Positions 36,527 to 45,070 of a stretch of DNA of 64,000 nucleotides are shown one piece after another (position 1 is the stretch's first letter; each line of letters opens with the position of its first letter). The stretch is from Runella salmonicolor (lineage in GTDB: Bacteria > Bacteroidota > Bacteroidia > Cytophagales > Spirosomataceae): positions 1,363,364 to 1,427,363 of the forward strand of contig NZ_JAMZEL010000001.1 of assembly GCF_024158025.1 (NCBI RefSeq). Direction: 5' to 3'. The translations under genes and the position numbers were made by a program. The notes below the pieces were generated by a model. That model was not told the origin of the DNA and made no database searches. It saw only the letters and a program-made list of their open reading frames with translations.

Positions 36527-37426
36527 ATGGAACAATCTGACCCTAAACACTATTTCCAATTTAAATATCCAGATGTAGATCATCTTCCTCATTATATTAT
36601 ACCTAATTCAGGATATGATGAACCCTTTGAGGCAGATATTAATAGTTTTTGCACGCGCTATATAGACCCGTATGCTATTCTTGACGAAGACTCTAATTAT
36701 AAGATAGAGGTACCCCAATTTCATTTACCATATAAGTATAATAGTTCAATTTTATATAGGGACGAAGAAGATTTGGACGAGTATACGGGAGATTTTATCC
36801 ATAAATTGGTTAGAATGACAGAATTAGATGTAAGCAAAGCCTTTATTAGAAGGGCTATTGAATATTACAATTTAGATATAGATGATAATTCACATCCAAA
36901 CTTTGTCAAATTTTTAAATTTTCACTATAGTAAATTTACAGGAGACCTTAACCAATGGTTAGACCATGTAGCACAGATATTTCAAAACATAAATAACTAT
37001 GTTGATGAAGGGACTGCCACACTTACGATTCGAAATGTTAAAAGTTTATCGCAAGATTGGATAAATCAACAAGGTAATGAATTGGGTGAGGAACTGATTC
37101 CACAGAAAACATTATCTGATGAATTAAAGATAGTTAAAATACTAGATATACCCCCCAATAATCAGCAAATAAAACTAAAGTGGAGCGCTACTAATAGCTC
37201 TCTCTACCATTTGTTTGCTCAACTTAGTGAAATACAAACACCTAGGGGAAAAATCCCTTTAGAGTATACCGCTGAACACCTAGCAGCATTCCTAATAAGT
37301 TCTTTTGATAATCTTCCTAAAAAATCAACAATAGAACGAGAAATCCAGAAATATTTAAACAAAGACAATATTTCAGAGAAAAAACCACCAAAGGATTCAA
37401 TTAATTTAGATGAGATTGACTTTTGA
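36527..37426 (+). CDS. protein of unknown function, element-associated
   Basis: A 299-residue acidic soluble protein. The N-terminal part is Tyr/Pro-rich. The middle is helical (TGDFIHKLVRMTELDVSKAF, FNFHYSKFTGDLNQWLDHVA). The C-terminal part, with IKLKWSATNSSLYHLFAQLS and LEYTAEHLAAFLISSFDNLP, resembles the short W-x-G/A-x-x-L-YxLF module seen at the C-termini of proteins on Bacteroidota conjugative and mobilizable elements (recollection, weak). It is divergent from the primase side, with its own promoter region in 36286-36526. Possibly a regulator. Confidence 0.6.
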   Translation: MEQSDPKHYFQFKYPDVDHLPHYIIPNSGYDEPFEADINSFCTRYIDPYAILDEDSNYKIEVPQFHLPYKYNSSILYRDEEDLDEYTGDFIHKLVRMTELDVSKAFIRRAIEYYNLDIDDNSHPNFVKFLNFHYSKFTGDLNQWLDHVAQIFQNINNYVDEGTATLTIRNVKSLSQDWINQQGNELGEELIPQKTLSDELKIVKILDIPPNNQQIKLKWSATNSSLYHLFAQLSEIQTPRGKIPLEYTAEHLAAFLISSFDNLPKKSTIEREIQKYLNKDNISEKKPPKDSINLDEIDF

Positions 37427-37528
37427 TAGTAAGTTTTAAGTCAATTACCTTCCTCGTTTTTATACATTTTTTATACGTTTTTTATCCGTCGGAAAAATCT
37501 CATTACTTTTTCGTTGTTGTTTTGTGCT

Positions 37529-37807
37529 ATGTTTAATCAAACACCACAGAACATGCTACAAATAATATTCAATTCATCCATTACACCTTTCCTAAAGATT
37601 GGCACATACTTAACCCTAATTTCACAATTTGATTTTATCTGTATAAAAGACCAGTTTTTGCAATTTATAATTACTATAGAGGCATCTTACCATTCAAATC
37701 ATAACGGTTTTATAAAAATATTAACTAGATACCCAATAAATCGAGGACCACCCAATTCTCCGTGTGCATGTAAAGAGTTTATGTCCGAGTTTATAAGAGA
37801 TGACTAA
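37529..37807 (+). CDS. doubtful small ORF
   Basis: A 92-codon open frame (MFNQTPQNMLQII... to EFMSEFIRDD) in an otherwise empty 400-base gap. Composition is plausible (CACKEFMSEF, ISQFDFICIKDQFLQF) but there is no recognised domain and no clear ribosome site. It ends 17 bases before the methyltransferase, which supports it slightly. Confidence 0.35.
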   Translation: MFNQTPQNMLQIIFNSSITPFLKIGTYLTLISQFDFICIKDQFLQFIITIEASYHSNHNGFIKILTRYPINRGPPNSPCACKEFMSEFIRDD

Positions 37808-37824
37808 AAAAAAAAAATATTATA

Positions 37825-38985
37825 ATGATAACAAACAAAACTATCAGTACTGAAGAGACTGATGAAAACAACAAATACCAACTTATTCAACACTGGGAAG
37901 TGGACGGAACTGAAGAAATTCAACGTCTTGGAATTTCCAAAATGATTGATGTAGGGATGATGTCGATCAATAAAGGGTATAACATGATGTGTAGTTTTAT
38001 TGAAATAAAGAAAAAACAGGGTACAAACGCACTAACAGAAGCTTTGGATTATATACATTTTAAAGGACGCAACTTTAAGCTACATAATAGTGACTGTCAA
38101 CATCTCTGGGAAATTGCTGACAATTCAATTCAAACATGTATGGTATCTCCACCATACGCGAACTCACAACGTATATACCCACAGGGTACTATGGAAAAAG
38201 ACCAATTAGGTTCAGAAACATCTACTCATGACTACGTTAGAGACTCTGTAGTAAATTATTATTCGGAAGTCAAACGAGTTTTGAAGAAAGAAGGAAGTTT
38301 ATTTATTAATATCGCTGAGTCCTATCGTAAAACAAATTGTTTAGTTATTAGCAAATTAACTCTTGCAATGGTGGAAGATGGATGGTATTTGGTAGGAGAA
38401 TGGGTATGGAAAAAGACGAATCCGAAACCTGTAGGAAAAATAAAACGATTAGCACCTACAACAGAACGTATTTTACATTTTGTTAAAGACCCAAAAAACT
38501 ACTATTACCGTGAATTTATTCACTGGAAAGAGGGTGAATCATTTGGTATTCAAAGAGGTTGTAATGACGCCAAAACAGGCGATAAAAAAGATAAAGTCAA
38601 ATGGTCATTAAAGAAACCCATCAAACGTTTTCGTGATTTTTTAGATGAACAGGAAGTCAGTCAAGTGATTGAAGGAGCTGCTTTTAATTGGTCGGAACTC
38701 AAAAAAATTGACCCTGATTTTAAACATTTAGCACCGTTTCCTACCTATTTACCTATTTTACCAATCCTAATGACCAGTCAAATCGGAGATACCATTCTTG
38801 ATATATTTTCAGGTACAGGAACCACGGTGGAGGTTGCCTTACAATTAGGACGTAAGGCAATTGGTTACGATACTGATCCTCTATCTATTAAATTTTCCAA
38901 AAAACGCCTTGATCTGGTCGAAGAAAATTTACCCACAATCGGTGAAATTCAAGAATTGGAGAATAACTATTTAATTGCCGCATAA
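37825..38985 (+). CDS. DNA methyltransferase (second, without partner nuclease)
   Basis: A 386-residue beta-class DNA methyltransferase. Motif IV VSPPYANSQR (S108-PPY) comes first and motif I ILDIFSGTGTTVEVAL near residue 330; the target-recognition segment lies between. The N-terminal 80 residues (EEIQRLGISKMIDVGMMSIN) look like an extra DNA-binding or ParB-linked domain. No nuclease follows, so it is an orphan modification enzyme, perhaps for element self-protection or regulation. Base type (N4C or N6A) cannot be settled from SPPY alone. A ParB-like mini-gene lies 1.4 kb downstream. Confidence 0.88.
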   Translation: MITNKTISTEETDENNKYQLIQHWEVDGTEEIQRLGISKMIDVGMMSINKGYNMMCSFIEIKKKQGTNALTEALDYIHFKGRNFKLHNSDCQHLWEIADNSIQTCMVSPPYANSQRIYPQGTMEKDQLGSETSTHDYVRDSVVNYYSEVKRVLKKEGSLFINIAESYRKTNCLVISKLTLAMVEDGWYLVGEWVWKKTNPKPVGKIKRLAPTTERILHFVKDPKNYYYREFIHWKEGESFGIQRGCNDAKTGDKKDKVKWSLKKPIKRFRDFLDEQEVSQVIEGAAFNWSELKKIDPDFKHLAPFPTYLPILPILMTSQIGDTILDIFSGTGTTVEVALQLGRKAIGYDTDPLSIKFSKKRLDLVEENLPTIGEIQELENNYLIAA

Positions 38986-39144
38986 ATTAACCACCCATAT
39001 CACCTACAGTGTGATGTAATCAATTTCAATTCTTCTTGACTACTATTCACCCATTAAATGATGGGTAAGGAGGATTTTTGTATCAAAAATTGACTTTAAA
39101 TCACATTTTGGGGGATATGGGTTCATTTTTCAAACTAAAAAAAA

Positions 39145-39366
39145 ATGGATAATAATAACGAAAATAAGTATCGTGAATACCCTATACCCTTATCAGAAAG
39201 TTTTGTAACGATTTTGTTACATTATGGTTTAATTAGATATACAGACCTTGAAATTATCTTAGATATAGACGATAACGGTATAGTAAATTCAACAATACAT
39301 TGTCCTCAACTTCTTAATAAACTCAGTAATTACTGTGAAGAATGTTGCGTCATTATGAAGCAATAA
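39145..39366 (+). CDS. small protein of unknown function
   Basis: A 73-residue protein starting after an A-rich leader (AACTAAAAAAAA). It is acidic (EIILDIDDNGIVNST) with a C-terminal CEECC cluster that could bind metal. No family was recognised; it may belong to the plus-strand small-gene run ending with the integrase. Confidence 0.45.
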   Translation: MDNNNENKYREYPIPLSESFVTILLHYGLIRYTDLEIILDIDDNGIVNSTIHCPQLLNKLSNYCEECCVIMKQ

Positions 39367-39393
39367 TAAATTAATTTTTAAAATTAATTTATT

Positions 39394-39640
39394 ATGACAA
39401 TCTCAGTACCAAAATCAGCTGATGTTAAAGGTTTGATTATTCGTCCTAATTTGATGAGTACAAAATCTTAAATATCAAATCTATTATATTCTATCAAGAA
39501 TCGTGGTACATAACGATAATGTAAAAAAGCATTGGTGTACAGTCTTCCCCTCAAAAGAAAGAATTATATTAAACTATCAAAATGGTCGGAAGGTTTTTTT
39601 GTGTCCAAAAAGAAAAACCTGTGGGTGTACAGGATATTAA
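39394..39640 (+). pseudogene. possible frameshifted small gene
   Basis: ATG 39394 opens MTISVPKSADVKGLIIRPNL and soon stops (TAA 39469-39471). The other two frames then give protein-like text: EYKILNIKSIIFYQESWYIT, then NDNVKKHWCTVFPSKERIIL and NGRKVFLCPKRKTCGCTGY to TAA 39638-39640. Two shifts would restore one protein of about 80 residues. Confidence 0.35.
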
Positions 39641-39688
39641 ACCCTCTATGAAATTTTTCAAATAAATGAGTTAACCAGATTTAATATT

Positions 39689-40201
39689 ATGAAATATGTT
39701 AGAGTACAAGCAACCGCTGAGGTTGTAATCAGCAAAGTGTTCAAAGTATCAGATGAGTACGAAATTAGAGGTTCTACTCCTCATGAAGTCTATGACGAGT
39801 TGCATCAACAGTTTGGAGATCCAGATGAGCCTAACCTGACAGTGGGAGACATCGATCTCTATGACTATGGCGTGAGTTTTGGACAATTTATGGGATTTGA
39901 GCAGGTGACTGTCACAAATGAAGAGAACCCGCGGGAACCCGTTAGAGTAATCGAGGAACCTTATCCTGTATTGACTAAGTCAGAAGAGGTAAGAAAATAT
40001 CTTTCAAATTTCTTTGGTATCATCGACAAAGAGGGTTTTGAAATAGTCTATGGTTTGATATTCACTGATGAGGAATGGAATGAATTCCTTGACCACATGA
40101 GAGAAAATGGTAGGAACTCCTTGGACAAATGGCTTAATGAAGACATAGAGAATTGGCGTTTTTCAAGACGTAATGGGGGAAACCTTAATCAAGCAGCTTA
40201 A
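39689..40201 (+). CDS. acidic protein of unknown function
   Basis: A 170-residue, strongly acidic protein (many Asp/Glu, for example FGDPDEPNLTVGDIDLYDYG and FTDEEWNEFLDHMRENG). The N-terminal 70 residues suggest a beta-hairpin unit (MKYVRVQATAEVVISKVFKV). Acidic proteins on restriction-bearing islands are sometimes DNA mimics or antirestriction factors; that is only a hypothesis here. No family was recognised. Confidence 0.6.
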   Translation: MKYVRVQATAEVVISKVFKVSDEYEIRGSTPHEVYDELHQQFGDPDEPNLTVGDIDLYDYGVSFGQFMGFEQVTVTNEENPREPVRVIEEPYPVLTKSEEVRKYLSNFFGIIDKEGFEIVYGLIFTDEEWNEFLDHMRENGRNSLDKWLNEDIENWRFSRRNGGNLNQAA

Positions 40202-40358
40202 TTTATTTCAAACGGACTCATCTGAACTATGGGTCCGTACTTTAGAACGTCGTTTTTACTACTGTATATAGTGCATAACTTCCACTTGTGACATTTTAAT
40301 ACCTGCCAACGAGTTTTATCAACCAATTAAATATTTTTCAACTTAAACCAAAGTAAGA

Positions 40359-40613
40359 ATGAATTATACAACAGTCAACATAAATTCTGAGGTTAATACA
40401 GATGACCTCATTCTTCCTGAAAACCTCCAAATGACACTTGATGAGATTGAAAATACAGGAGATAACCAACCAATCATAGTCAATGCTGACTATACTATTA
40501 TCAGTGGTATTTCAACCTATCTTTTGGCAATAAAAGAAGGAAAAGAAAAAATAATTGTCAAAGCCATGAGCAGATTTTCAAAAATCAATGTTCTGGACCG
40601 CAAAGCGGCATAA
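40359..40613 (+). CDS. ParB-like N-terminal domain mini-protein
   Basis: An 84-residue protein resembling the ParB/sulfiredoxin-like N-terminal domain: NQPIIVNADYTIISGISTYL corresponds to the ParB box, in which a central GH(R) usually follows; here GIS replaces it. KEGKEKIIVKAM completes the unit. It has no helix-turn-helix, so it is not a partition protein alone. It precedes the integrase by five bases. Similar domains are sometimes fused to DNA methyltransferases, and this one may work with the one at 37825. Confidence 0.65.
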   Translation: MNYTTVNINSEVNTDDLILPENLQMTLDEIENTGDNQPIIVNADYTIISGISTYLLAIKEGKEKIIVKAMSRFSKINVLDRKAA

Positions 40614-40618
40614 CTACT

Positions 40619-42115
40619 ATGAAATCATCATTAACTTTCATCCTATTCCCGACCAAAATACCCCATAAAAAAACCATCTATTCGATGATTACCAGAGGGA
40701 AAAAGGTCATTAAAAGAACTTCCCTGAGAATTCAGATTGATGAAAAGAACTGGGATTCAACTACCAAAAGGGTAAAACCTAGGGAGGCTAACTACCTTGA
40801 AATCAACCAAATTATCACAAGTCTAGAAATAGAGTTCGGGACTGAAAACCTAGAGATAACCTCAGGAAATGATGAAGCCTGCGCCATTAGGTATTTTGAA
40901 AACGCGTTGAAAAAGTCTTTGGAAGATGGCACCATGAAATTTTCCACACACCTCAAATACTGTACAATTCTGAAAAGTGTAAAACAAAGTGTTTTATCTC
41001 AGTTATCCTCCACTAAGTTGCCCTTCAAAGAACTCCGGAAACTTGAAACCATCCGCTTACTTACCTTAGGCCTAAAAAAAAGTTATCGTAAATACGGTAC
41101 AATGAAAAATGAACGGGTTGTATTCAATTATATGTCCGTTTTCAGAAACTATGTCAACCATTGGAATAAGTATTCAGGAACCCAATTCCCCATCAATACG
41201 AGTCCTTTTTTCAATTATATCTCAAAAAAGGTACAAAAAAAATTAGCAGTCGTATTGACAGAATCCCAAATTATTGAAATGGAGAACTACCAACCAAAAG
41301 GTAAGTCAACCATCAAATCCGAACAGTTAGCAAAAAATATATTTCTATTCCAATATTATGCCGGTGGTTTACGTATTCAGGATTGTTTATTACTGAATAA
41401 TAAAATGTTTCATGAGGACAAGTTAGTAACCACGATTAAGAAAACTGGGGGTATAGTTGCTATGCCCTATTATATTGAAATGTTAAATTGTTTAAAAAAT
41501 TATTATCCTATCGAATATGAAAATTCTATAAACCCTGCCAGATTAGGGAGTATAAAATTGCCAGCAGAAACTATTAGCCAACTTTATAGAATTGATGGGG
41601 TTGACTTTAAAGAAATGGGGTTAAAAGAACTTGAAAATGTGATTTCCCAAGTATCCAAAAGTGAACACTTACAGGCCGTAACACTTGAACTTTTGAAGGT
41701 AAAACAACGGTTGGAAGAAAGGATAATGGGTGTTTTTTTTAAACAAATCCACGACCTTCCAATCCATTTCGTTTTTCCTTTATTGAAATTTGAAGATTTT
41801 AAAGACGTATATGACGATAACCGCAAATTCAGTCCTAATCATGAAGCTTTAATTCATCGAGCCAGAACCCGTCATAACAGTGCCTTAAAAAGAATTGGAA
41901 AGTCATTGGGAATTGATGGATTGACCGGTCATGTACCCCGTCATAGTTTAGCCAATCACTTGTATGAGAACAGATTTTCAATTGATAAAATCCAACAGGT
42001 ACTTGTTCACGCTAATCCTGCGACCACCAGAATTTATCTACAGGAAAGACACGGCCCTAATGATGTGATTGATACTTTAAACGAATTTCATCGTATAAGA
42101 ACCAAAAGTATCTGA
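40619..42115 (+). CDS. tyrosine recombinase (integrase of the island)
   Basis: A 498-residue integrase with an N-terminal arm-binding domain (about 1-60, RTSLRIQIDEKNWDS), a core-binding helical domain (about 85-200) and a catalytic domain: Arg252 (YYAGGLRIQDC), His438-x-x-Arg441 (GHVPRHSLAN), His464 (LVHANP) and nucleophile Tyr473 (TTRIYLQER). A long helical insertion (about 305-410) separates the first Arg from the HxxR box. It ends about 107 bases from the tRNA-Arg att site, as expected for the enzyme that integrates this island. Confidence 0.93.
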   Translation: MKSSLTFILFPTKIPHKKTIYSMITRGKKVIKRTSLRIQIDEKNWDSTTKRVKPREANYLEINQIITSLEIEFGTENLEITSGNDEACAIRYFENALKKSLEDGTMKFSTHLKYCTILKSVKQSVLSQLSSTKLPFKELRKLETIRLLTLGLKKSYRKYGTMKNERVVFNYMSVFRNYVNHWNKYSGTQFPINTSPFFNYISKKVQKKLAVVLTESQIIEMENYQPKGKSTIKSEQLAKNIFLFQYYAGGLRIQDCLLLNNKMFHEDKLVTTIKKTGGIVAMPYYIEMLNCLKNYYPIEYENSINPARLGSIKLPAETISQLYRIDGVDFKEMGLKELENVISQVSKSEHLQAVTLELLKVKQRLEERIMGVFFKQIHDLPIHFVFPLLKFEDFKDVYDDNRKFSPNHEALIHRARTRHNSALKRIGKSLGIDGLTGHVPRHSLANHLYENRFSIDKIQQVLVHANPATTRIYLQERHGPNDVIDTLNEFHRIRTKSI

Positions 42116-42221
42116 CCCTATTTCATTGCAGTATTGACTGCACACTTAGGTTTTAATGACTATAAAAATACAAAATCTTATTGTATAAAAATAAGATAAT
42201 AGTCTGATTATCAGATAGTTA

Positions 42222-42272
42222 GTGACTCCGACGGGAATCGAACCCATATCAAGCGTTTAGGAAACGCTTATT
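42222..42272. repeat. right attachment-site direct repeat (attR)
   Basis: Exact 51-base match to 18039-18089, inside the intact tRNA-Arg gene (anticodon stem to 3' end). The element brings this segment, which restores the tRNA. Confidence 0.88.
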
Positions 42273-42294
42273 CTATCCGTTGAACTACGGAGTC
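42223..42294 (-). tRNA. tRNA-Arg (anticodon CCT)
   Basis: A 72-base cloverleaf on the minus strand. Acceptor GACTCCG pairs with CGGAGTC. The D stem GTTC/GAAT contains one G-U pair. Anticodon stem AGCGT/ACGCT has loop TTCCTAA (anticodon CCT). Variable loop is TGAT, T arm is ATGGG/CCCGT with loop TTCGATT, and the discriminator is A. CCA is not encoded. It reads AGG codons. It is the integration target of the island. Confidence 0.95.
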
Positions 42295-42312
42295 TATTTC
42301 AAAATCACAAGC

Positions 42313-42380
42313 CCCCATATCAAGCGTTTAGGAAACGATTATCGGGCGGCGTTCCGCGCTATCCGTTGAAGTACGGAGTC
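42313..42380 (-). pseudogene. partial pseudo-tRNA-Arg
   Basis: The minus strand repeats the 5' two-thirds of the neighbouring tRNA (acceptor arm, D arm, anticodon loop TTCCTAA, then TGATATGGG). About 15 extra bases (CGCGGAACGCCGCCCG region) are inserted after the D loop. The T arm and 3' acceptor strand are absent and the anticodon stem is mispaired. It should not be functional. Confidence 0.8.
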
Positions 42381-42404
42381 TGATTTTCGGCAAATGTCTG
42401 AAAA

Positions 42405-43640
42405 CTATTCGGCAAAATCAACGTCTGTAAAGGGTACATTGAGCCAATTTGGATAAATAACGTAGTGTTTTTGTTTTATCAACTCAAATAGTTTAGTTCG
42501 CAGTTCGCCCAAATTCTCGCTGTTTTGGGCTGAGATAAACACCACGTGCTCTGCCGAAGCATTGTAATAACTCTTTTTGAGCTTTTCAAGCACCATTTCC
42601 TTGGTTTGCTCCACCACTATTTCGCCTTCTTCGGTTTCCACCACTTCGTCAAAAGCTTCTTTTTTGGGATGGTACGCGTCAATTTTATTAAACACCATCA
42701 CCGTCGATTTATCACCTGCCCCGATTTCGGCCAAGGTCTGATTTACCACTTCGATTTGCTCCTCAAACGACGGGTGTGATATATCAACGACGTGCAACAA
42801 AATATCGGCCTCGCGCACTTCATCGAGGGTCGATTTAAACGACTCAATGAGTTTCGTAGGTAGTTTACGGATAAACCCTACCGTGTCGGTCAATAGGAAA
42901 GGGATATTTTCAAGCACTACTTTACGCACCGTAGAATCGACGGTAGCAAAGAGTTTGTTTTCGGCAAATACATCCGTTTTGGCCAAGCGACGCATGAGCG
43001 TAGATTTGCCCACGTTGGTATAGCCCACCAGCGCCACGCGCACCAGGCGGTTACGCTCTTTGCGACGAGTAACGCTCTGCTTATCAATTTTTTCGAGTTT
43101 TTCTTTCAGGAATGCGATGCGGTCCTGCACAATCCGTCGGTCAGTTTCAAGCTCTTTTTCCCCGGGGCCACGCATCCCGACACCACCTTTCTGACGGCTT
43201 AAGTGCGACCACATGCGGGTCAATCGTGGGTACATGTATTGATACTGCGCCAATTCTACTTGGGTTTTTGCCTGAGCGGTTTGGGCGCGCATGGCAAAAA
43301 TATCCAGAATCAATAAGCTACGGTCGAGCACTTTTATGTCTTTAAATTCAGCTTCGAGGTTACGTACCTGCGAAGGAATCAGCTCATCGTCAAAGATAAT
43401 CATGTCTACGGGGTTGGCAGTCACAAAGGTTTTGATGTCTTCGAGCCGACCTTTGCCCACAAAGGTGCGATTATCTGAATATTCGAGTTTTTGCGTAAAG
43501 GTCTTGACCGTCTCTACCCCCAAAGTGGAAGCCAGAAATGCCAACTCTTGCAGGTATTCCTGGGTTTGTTCGGCAGTTTGGCGTTGGGTAGTGATGGCAA
43601 CTAATACGGCGGTTTCCTGTTTTTTGGCGGTTGAATTCAT
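42405..43640 (-). CDS. hflX: GTPase HflX
   Basis: A 411-residue ribosome-associated GTPase. The N-terminal HflX domain ends with GGVGMRGPGEKELETDRR and a helical linker. The G domain shows P-loop ALVGYTNVGKST (G1), VDSTVR, DTVGFIRKLP (G3) and FNKIDAY (G4). HflX splits stalled ribosomes during heat and other stress. A short C-terminal tail follows. It is the first core gene right of the island. Confidence 0.97.
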   Translation of the reverse strand: MNSTAKKQETAVLVAITTQRQTAEQTQEYLQELAFLASTLGVETVKTFTQKLEYSDNRTFVGKGRLEDIKTFVTANPVDMIIFDDELIPSQVRNLEAEFKDIKVLDRSLLILDIFAMRAQTAQAKTQVELAQYQYMYPRLTRMWSHLSRQKGGVGMRGPGEKELETDRRIVQDRIAFLKEKLEKIDKQSVTRRKERNRLVRVALVGYTNVGKSTLMRRLAKTDVFAENKLFATVDSTVRKVVLENIPFLLTDTVGFIRKLPTKLIESFKSTLDEVREADILLHVVDISHPSFEEQIEVVNQTLAEIGAGDKSTVMVFNKIDAYHPKKEAFDEVVETEEGEIVVEQTKEMVLEKLKKSYYNASAEHVVFISAQNSENLGELRTKLFELIKQKHYVIYPNWLNVPFTDVDFAE

Positions 43641-43834
43641 CTATACTTACTTCCCGTCAATCCGGGATTAATGGTTATCCGTTGTTGGTTAAACGGGTAT
43701 GAATAAACGGTATTATTTTAGAGAAAGTTTCGTTAATTGCCACGAAGTTAAGCCTTTATTTAGACTTTTGTACTTTACAAAACGGCACTGCACAACACAG
43801 CCAACGCCAAACGAACCAATCTGAGCGGATTTTT

Positions 43835-44680
43835 ATGTCAGTAATAGCCAAAATTGCCCAGTGGGGAGTTATCATTTATGCCGCTATAGCCCTATTGATT
43901 TGGTGGCTACATCCGCTGGTATTATTTCGGCCCACGACCTTGGCTGCTAGTTATGCGTATAACTTCAAGATTCCGTTCGAGGAAATCACTTTTGAACCCG
44001 AAAAAGGTCAAGTCAGACTAAACGCTCTCTGGTTTGGCACGAGGGATTCGGTCGGGCTTAAACGCTCTACGTTCATTCCTGGAAAAGCCGTTTTGTTTTT
44101 CCACGGAAACCGTGATAACCTAGCCCGTTGGGGCCGCGAATATGCCGAACGATTTACCAAAAGAGGATACAACGTTTTAATGTACGATTACCGAGGCTAT
44201 GGCAAAAGCACTGGCGAACGCTCAGAAGAGGCCCTCCACCGCGACGCGCAATACGTGTATGATTTCCTCAAACAGCGCTTTTCGGAAGATTCCATCATCG
44301 TATACGGCTACTCCATCGGCTCGGGCATGGCTTCGCGAATAGCGGCTAACAATCGCCCCAAAAGGCTGATTCTGGAAGCACCTTATGCAAGTATCCCAAC
44401 GCTGGGCCATACGCAGTTGCCGATTTTTCCGTACGAATGGCTCACGCGGTACAAATTCCGCACCGATAGTTGTTTTGCGCACATCCACTGCCCCATACAT
44501 CTTTTTCACGGCACCGACGACGTAACGGTGCCTTACACAAACAGCCTTATTTTGTTATCATCGCCCTCTCCTGTCAAGGCTCAATTAACGACCCTTCCCA
44601 AGGGTCATCACCTGCATTTGGATAGCTTTCCGATGTATCAGTCTACACTAGACAGTTTGTTAAGGATTGACAACCAGTAG
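43835..44680 (+). CDS. alpha/beta hydrolase, membrane-anchored (serine aminopeptidase-like)
   Basis: A 281-residue protein with an N-terminal transmembrane helix (residues 8-27). The hydrolase domain has FFHGNRDNL (oxyanion), YDYRGYGKS, nucleophile elbow YGYSIGSG, acid in FHGTDDVTVP and base in KGHHLHLD. It resembles the YqkD/BEM46-like hydrolases of unknown substrate that face the periplasm or cytoplasm from the inner membrane. The 3' end overlaps the convergent next gene by 21 bases. Confidence 0.9.
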   Translation: MSVIAKIAQWGVIIYAAIALLIWWLHPLVLFRPTTLAASYAYNFKIPFEEITFEPEKGQVRLNALWFGTRDSVGLKRSTFIPGKAVLFFHGNRDNLARWGREYAERFTKRGYNVLMYDYRGYGKSTGERSEEALHRDAQYVYDFLKQRFSEDSIIVYGYSIGSGMASRIAANNRPKRLILEAPYASIPTLGHTQLPIFPYEWLTRYKFRTDSCFAHIHCPIHLFHGTDDVTVPYTNSLILLSSPSPVKAQLTTLPKGHHLHLDSFPMYQSTLDSLLRIDNQ

Positions 44681-44992
44681 TTCCAATTGAGAACACAAGC
44701 GCTTGATTAACATATTGATTATCCGCTTGTTTAGTTCTTCTTCCAATGGGCAGTAGGTTTCGTATTGTTCAGGCGTAAAATGCCCTACGACAGTGCCCAC
44801 CAATAAGCTCCGAAAATTGATGTCTTTGCGAATCGTTTTTTCGATGTATATGACTTTGTCTTCGGGAGAATAGTTCTCAAAATTAACTTTGCGCTTACTC
44901 ACTTGATGGCGAAAAAGCAGGATAAAAAGGTCATTTTGGGCCTTCAGAATGGGCCGAAGTACTTCGTTTTGAATTTTTTCAGGGATGGACAT
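44660..44992 (-). CDS. small conserved-type protein of unknown function
   Basis: A 110-residue soluble, mostly helical protein (NEVLRPILKAQNDLFILLFR, EELNKRIINMLIKRLCSQLE). No domain was recognised. It is convergent with the hydrolase gene, overlapping it by 21 bases, so each may limit the other's transcription. A divergent promoter region lies between it and the M20 enzyme gene. Confidence 0.6.
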   Translation of the reverse strand: MSIPEKIQNEVLRPILKAQNDLFILLFRHQVSKRKVNFENYSPEDKVIYIEKTIRKDINFRSLLVGTVVGHFTPEQYETYCPLEEELNKRIINMLIKRLCSQLELLVVNP

Positions 44993-45041
44993 ATCGAATA
45001 AAATCGTTGGTAATGAACAATAGACTATGGACTAAAAAACG

Positions 45042-45049
45042 TACCTTTG
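45042..45049 (+). promoter_or_regulatory. -7 box of the M20 deacylase promoter
   Basis: TACCTTTG matches TAnnTTTG. The TTG within it would open the frame upstream of ATG 45071, but being a promoter core it argues for the ATG as true start. Confidence 0.5.
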
Positions 45050-45070
45050 CGCCAGACAAAACCCATATTT

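Larger units (their letters stand above)
18039..42272. mobile_element. tRNA-Arg-integrated genomic island (about 24.2 kb)
   Basis: The island is bounded by 51-bp direct repeats made of the tRNA 3' half. A tyrosine recombinase gene ends about 107 bases from the right repeat. The interior is visibly more AT-rich than the flanks. It carries two DNA methyltransferases, a restriction enzyme, a caspase/trypsin module, an Abi_C remnant, IS3 and IS630 relics, a second recombinase and a primase-helicase. No relaxase, T4SS, capsid, terminase or tail gene was seen. It is best described as an integrative defence island with its own replication gene. Confidence 0.9.

Noticed and set aside
18039..42272. 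Prophage or conjugative element
   Set aside because: No capsid, terminase, tail, lysis, relaxase or T4SS gene was recognisable in the island.
43112..43671. Plus-strand ORFs across hflX
   Set aside because: Shadows of a highly conserved GTPase gene on the minus strand.
45047..45070. TTG start extending the M20 enzyme
   Set aside because: The TTG is part of a TACCTTTG promoter box; the ATG at 45071 is more likely.
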